64,000 nucleotides of DNA from Leucobacter zeae (GTDB taxonomy: Bacteria > Actinomycetota > Actinomycetes > Actinomycetales > Microbacteriaceae): positions 1,261,162-1,325,161 of the forward strand of contig NZ_QYAB01000001.1 in the NCBI RefSeq assembly GCF_016758175.1, read 5' to 3'. Numbering within the stretch: the first letter of the stretch is position 1; every line of letters begins with the position of its first letter. The notes beneath the pieces are model-generated. The model was not told where the DNA came from and did not search any database. It saw only the letters and a program-made list of their open reading frames with translations. Both the position numbers and the translations under genes were made by a program. Positions 61,558 to 64,000 of the stretch are shown here, piece after piece.

Positions 61558-62051
61558 GAGATCTCCCAGTCGTCGCTCTTGCCGCCCGACTTCGCGAGCA
61601 CGCGCGTCCCCGTGATGACCGCGTGCTTGTCGACGGCCTTGATCATGTCGTACAGCGTGAGCGCGGCCACGCTCGCCGCGGTGAGCGCCTCCATCTCCAC
61701 CCCTGTGACCCCGCGCGTCGTCACGGACGCGACGATCCTGATCCGGGCTCCGACCGCCTCGAAGTCGATCGCGAGCTTCGACAGCGGCAGCGGGTGGCAG
61801 AGCGGGATGAGGTCCGAGGTGCGCTTGGCCGCCATGATGCCCGCGATCCGGGCCGTGCCGAGGGCCTCGCCCTTGGGCAGCTCGCCCGTCATGAGGCGGG
61901 CGACCACGTCTGCGCGGGTCTCGAGGAACGACTCGGCGAGGGCCGTGCGCTTCGTCACCGGCTTCTCGGTCACGTCCACCATGTGCGCGCTGCCGTCGGC
62001 GCGCAGGTGGGTGAGGCCGCCTGCGGCTTCGGGCGCGGGGTGATCAGTCAT
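61554..62051 (-). CDS. moaC: cyclic pyranopterin monophosphate synthase
   Basis: MoaC completes the first step of molybdenum cofactor synthesis after MoaA. The 165-residue protein has [28 protein letters not shown] and [14 protein letters not shown], with the catalytic His, Glu, Met and Lys regions. ATG 62051 overlaps the end of moeA by 8 bp. No moaA is in the window. Confidence 0.95.
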   Translation of the reverse strand: MTDHPAPEAAGGLTHLRADGSAHMVDVTEKPVTKRTALAESFLETRADVVARLMTGELPKGEALGTARIAGIMAAKRTSDLIPLCHPLPLSKLAIDFEAVGARIRIVASVTTRGVTGVEMEALTAASVAALTLYDMIKAVDKHAVITGTRVLAKSGGKSDDWEIS

Positions 62052-63426
62052 CGAGCCTCCAGACATCGATCTCGGCGTGCTCCGGGAGTCCGTCAACGCC
62101 GACGGGCAGGTGGGCCAGCACGTCCGCGCCGGCGAGGTCCGCGAGCAGGTGCGACCCCGGCGCCGAGAGCGAGACGCGTCCGTCATCCTCGATCCGGCCC
62201 CGGCGCACCTGATGCTTGTCGGCGGGCGAGACGACGTCGTGGGCGAGCGCGCGACGCTCGCGGGGACGGTCGGCGGCGCGTCCGACCGCGGCGCGTAGCG
62301 CGGGGAGGAGGAACACCTCGGCCGAGATGAGGGCGCTGACCGGATTGCCCGGGAAGCAGACCGCGGCGATGCTCTCCCGAGCCTCGTCGAACGCGAGCGT
62401 TCCGAGCCCCTGCGGCCCCCCTGGCTGCATCGCGATGCCGCGGAACCGGGCTCCGAGCGCCGCGAACGTCTCGCGCACCACCTCGAAGGCGCCCGCGCTG
62501 ATGCCTCCCGAGGTGACGACGAGGTCGGCGTCGCCGGCCTCGCGGAGCACGGCGGCGCGCAGCGCGTCGGGTCGATCCGGTGCGCGGAGTCCGCGCACCT
62601 CGGCCCCAGCGGCGCGCAGCGCGGCGGCGAGCATGGGCGTGTTCGCGTCGTGGATCCTGCCCGGCGCGAGCACGGATCCGCCGCCCGCCGGGTCGTCCGC
62701 GTCGCGCGTCGCGGGGGAGCCGGCGAGCTCGTCTCCCGTCGAGCAGAGCAGGACCCGGATCCGCCGGCGCACGGGGACCTCGGCGATGCCCGCGGCGGCG
62801 AGCAGACCGATGCGCGCGGGCCCGAGGGCCGAGCCGGCGGGCAGGAGCTCGGCTCCCGCGGAGACGTCGACCCCGGTCGCCCGCACGAACGCGCCCGGGG
62901 CTGGAGCCGCGACGAACGAGACGGTGCCCGTGGGAGCCGGGTCTCCCGCACGGCTCAGCTGCGGGAATGCGGCGGGAGTCGCGGCCTCGATCGGCACGAC
63001 GGCATCGGCTCCCGCGGGAATCGGCGCCCCCGTCATGACCGGCGAGGCCGTACCGGGCGCGTGCGCCGCCGGCGGATCGCCCGCGGCGGTGGCGCGGCCA
63101 ACGGGAAGGCCGACCGGGCGCCCGGGCGCGGCACCCGCCAGGTCCGAGACCCGCACGGCGTAGCCGTCCATCTGGGAGTTGTCGAACGGGGGGAGCGGGT
63201 GCGGCGCGCGCACCGGCGTCGCGGTGACGCGGCCGAGCAGCCCGGGATCGTCGATGCCGACGAGCTCGGGCGCCTCCGCGGCCCATCGCTCGAGCACTGG
63301 GGCGAGCAGCGCGCGCACCTCGGCGAGGTGCTCCTCGACCGTCGGCCGGGCGGGCGGCACGGGGACGGGGTCGGAATCTCCCGGGGAGGACCGGTGCCCG
63401 TGCGGGGCGTTCGGCATCGGGCTCAT
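62044..63426 (-). CDS. moeA: molybdopterin molybdenumtransferase
   Basis: MoeA inserts molybdate into adenylated molybdopterin. The 460-residue protein has [13 protein letters not shown] near residue 78, [17 protein letters not shown] near 130, the MoCF domain with [13 protein letters not shown], and [12 protein letters not shown], then the C-terminal barrel. A Pro-rich N-terminal extension of about 25 residues is present. ATG 63426 overlaps the moaD stop. Confidence 0.95.
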   Translation of the reverse strand: MSPMPNAPHGHRSSPGDSDPVPVPPARPTVEEHLAEVRALLAPVLERWAAEAPELVGIDDPGLLGRVTATPVRAPHPLPPFDNSQMDGYAVRVSDLAGAAPGRPVGLPVGRATAAGDPPAAHAPGTASPVMTGAPIPAGADAVVPIEAATPAAFPQLSRAGDPAPTGTVSFVAAPAPGAFVRATGVDVSAGAELLPAGSALGPARIGLLAAAGIAEVPVRRRIRVLLCSTGDELAGSPATRDADDPAGGGSVLAPGRIHDANTPMLAAALRAAGAEVRGLRAPDRPDALRAAVLREAGDADLVVTSGGISAGAFEVVRETFAALGARFRGIAMQPGGPQGLGTLAFDEARESIAAVCFPGNPVSALISAEVFLLPALRAAVGRAADRPRERRALAHDVVSPADKHQVRRGRIEDDGRVSLSAPGSHLLADLAGADVLAHLPVGVDGLPEHAEIDVWRLDD

Positions 63427-63671
63427 CCTCCCGCGAAGGGCGGGAGCACGTCGACGCGCACGCCCTCGATCTCGCCGCCGTCGCGCCGCACGACGCCGTC
63501 CACCAGGAACGAGCCCGCGCGGAGCACCCGGCGCATCGGCTCTCCGTAGCGATCGCCGAGGTGAGCGCGGAGGGCGTCGAGCGTGCGCTCGCCGTCGGGT
63601 GTCCAGGGCTCCTCGTCGCGGCCCGCGGCCTCGGAGGCAGCGGCGAAGTACCGAACCGTGATCTGCGACAT
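63423..63671 (-). CDS. moaD: molybdopterin synthase small subunit (sulfur carrier)
   Basis: The 82-residue ubiquitin-like protein ends in the required GG (PPFAGG), which is adenylated by MoeB and thiocarboxylated to supply sulfur. TVRYFAAASEAAGRDEE is the family start. ATG 63671 has TACGAT 6 nt upstream, so the whole operon mRNA is probably leaderless. The large subunit moaE is not in the window. Confidence 0.9.
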   Translation of the reverse strand: MSQITVRYFAAASEAAGRDEEPWTPDGERTLDALRAHLGDRYGEPMRRVLRAGSFLVDGVVRRDGGEIEGVRVDVLPPFAGG

Positions 63672-63677
63672 GCCCTC

Positions 63678-63683
63678 ATCGTA
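63678..63683 (-). promoter_or_regulatory. -10 of leaderless moaD operon
   Basis: TACGAT on the minus strand lies 6 nt before ATG 63671. Confidence 0.55.
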
Positions 63684-63796
63684 TCCGGTCGGCGCGGACG
63701 TCTCAGGCTGGCCGCGTCCGGGCGCGCGCCTCCGCCGCGAGGCCAGTGCCCCGGGGCGGGGGCGACGCGGATCCGGCGAATCCGGCCGGGGACGCA

Positions 63797-63802
63797 TAGG
63801 CT
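63797..63802 (+). promoter_or_regulatory. -10 of moeB
   Basis: TAGGCT lies 7 nt before ATG 63810; the GGGAGG between them could also serve as a ribosome site if initiation started further upstream. Confidence 0.45.
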
Positions 63803-63809
63803 GGGAGGC

Positions 63810-64000
63810 ATGTCCCAGCACGGTCCCCTCGTCGCGCCCGGTGCGGTGCTCTCCGCCGATCGGCGGGCACGCGCGCAGCGGCAGATCTCCCTGCCCGGAT
63901 TCGGCGAGGCGGCGCAGCGCCGGCTGGCCGCAGCCCGCGTGCTCGTGGTCGGGGCGGGCGGGCTCGGCAGCGCCAGTGTGCCCTATCTGGCCGGGGCCGG
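63810..64000 (+). CDS. moeB: MoeB/ThiF-type adenylyltransferase (3' end outside window)
   Basis: Only the first 63 residues are present: RQISLPGFGEAAQRRLAAAR followed by the nucleotide-binding VLVVGAGGLGSA. This is the start of the E1-like enzymes that adenylate MoaD or ThiS. The divergent moaD operon makes MoeB the natural reading; some relatives carry a C-terminal rhodanese domain, which cannot be seen here. Confidence 0.85.
   Translation, partial: MSQHGPLVAPGAVLSADRRARAQRQISLPGFGEAAQRRLAAARVLVVGAGGLGSASVPYLAGA

Overview
The window is about 64 kb of very GC-rich, densely packed DNA from an actinobacterium. Mycothiol-dependent formaldehyde detoxification, a GTP-type PEP carboxykinase next to a ScfR/RamB-type regulator, the eno-ftsB-DUF501 order and many leaderless promoters all point to Actinomycetes. 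The overall flavour is Microbacteriaceae (Leucobacter or a close relative); that genus guess is inference from gene content, not a computed placement. I see no insertion sequences, prophage, CRISPR array, rRNA or plasmid functions. It reads as ordinary chromosome with several accessory catabolic islands.

Layout. 0-8 kb: an ABC-F ATPase cut by the window edge, rtcB, the mscR/metallo-beta-lactamase formaldehyde pair, a VOC protein and an M20 amidohydrolase. 7.3-15.2 kb: a TetR regulator divergent from a glutaryl-CoA-dehydrogenase-like enzyme, then a fold-type I amino-acid decarboxylase with two tandem amino-acid permeases and a divergent LysR. 15.2-22.9 kb: a TetR gene, an unusual large regulator, and a tightly coupled operon of dipeptide-epimerase-like enzyme, YfcC transporter and M20 amidohydrolase (peptide salvage), with a divergent amidase. 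23.2-26.7 kb: a four-gene cassette built around a radical SAM protein of MJ0619/tetraether-synthase architecture, a two-TM protein, a divergent Lgt-like membrane enzyme and a Pro/Gln-rich membrane protein. 26.7-37.8 kb: MarR, tRNA-Gln, glmU-prs, rplY, pth-mfd, a lipoprotein and mazG. 37.9-44.8 kb: a YtrA-type GntR regulator with its membrane protein, hisS, eno-ftsB-DUF501 and ndh. 45-48.7 kb: ScfR/RamB regulator, divergent PEP carboxykinase, and a tRNA with a UAA anticodon but a class I fold. 48.7-58.9 kb: a MerR-HEAT fusion with a HEAT partner, an alanine-racemase-like protein with an aldonolactone oxidase, lemA-htpX, an MFS exporter, aspA and a fumarylacetoacetate-hydrolase-family protein. 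59-64 kb: FKBP, an NCS2 purine permease and a molybdenum-cofactor operon (moaD-moeA-moaC-mog) divergent from moeB.

Two window-wide patterns stand out. First, at least thirteen genes have a -10-like hexamer followed by only 6-7 nt before the start codon and mostly no ribosome binding site, which is the signature of leaderless transcripts. Second, two families of dispersed palindromic repeats sit in intergenic spaces, along with several long perfect palindromes that look like terminators. Function calls come from recognisable motifs in the translated sequence; no database search was possible.
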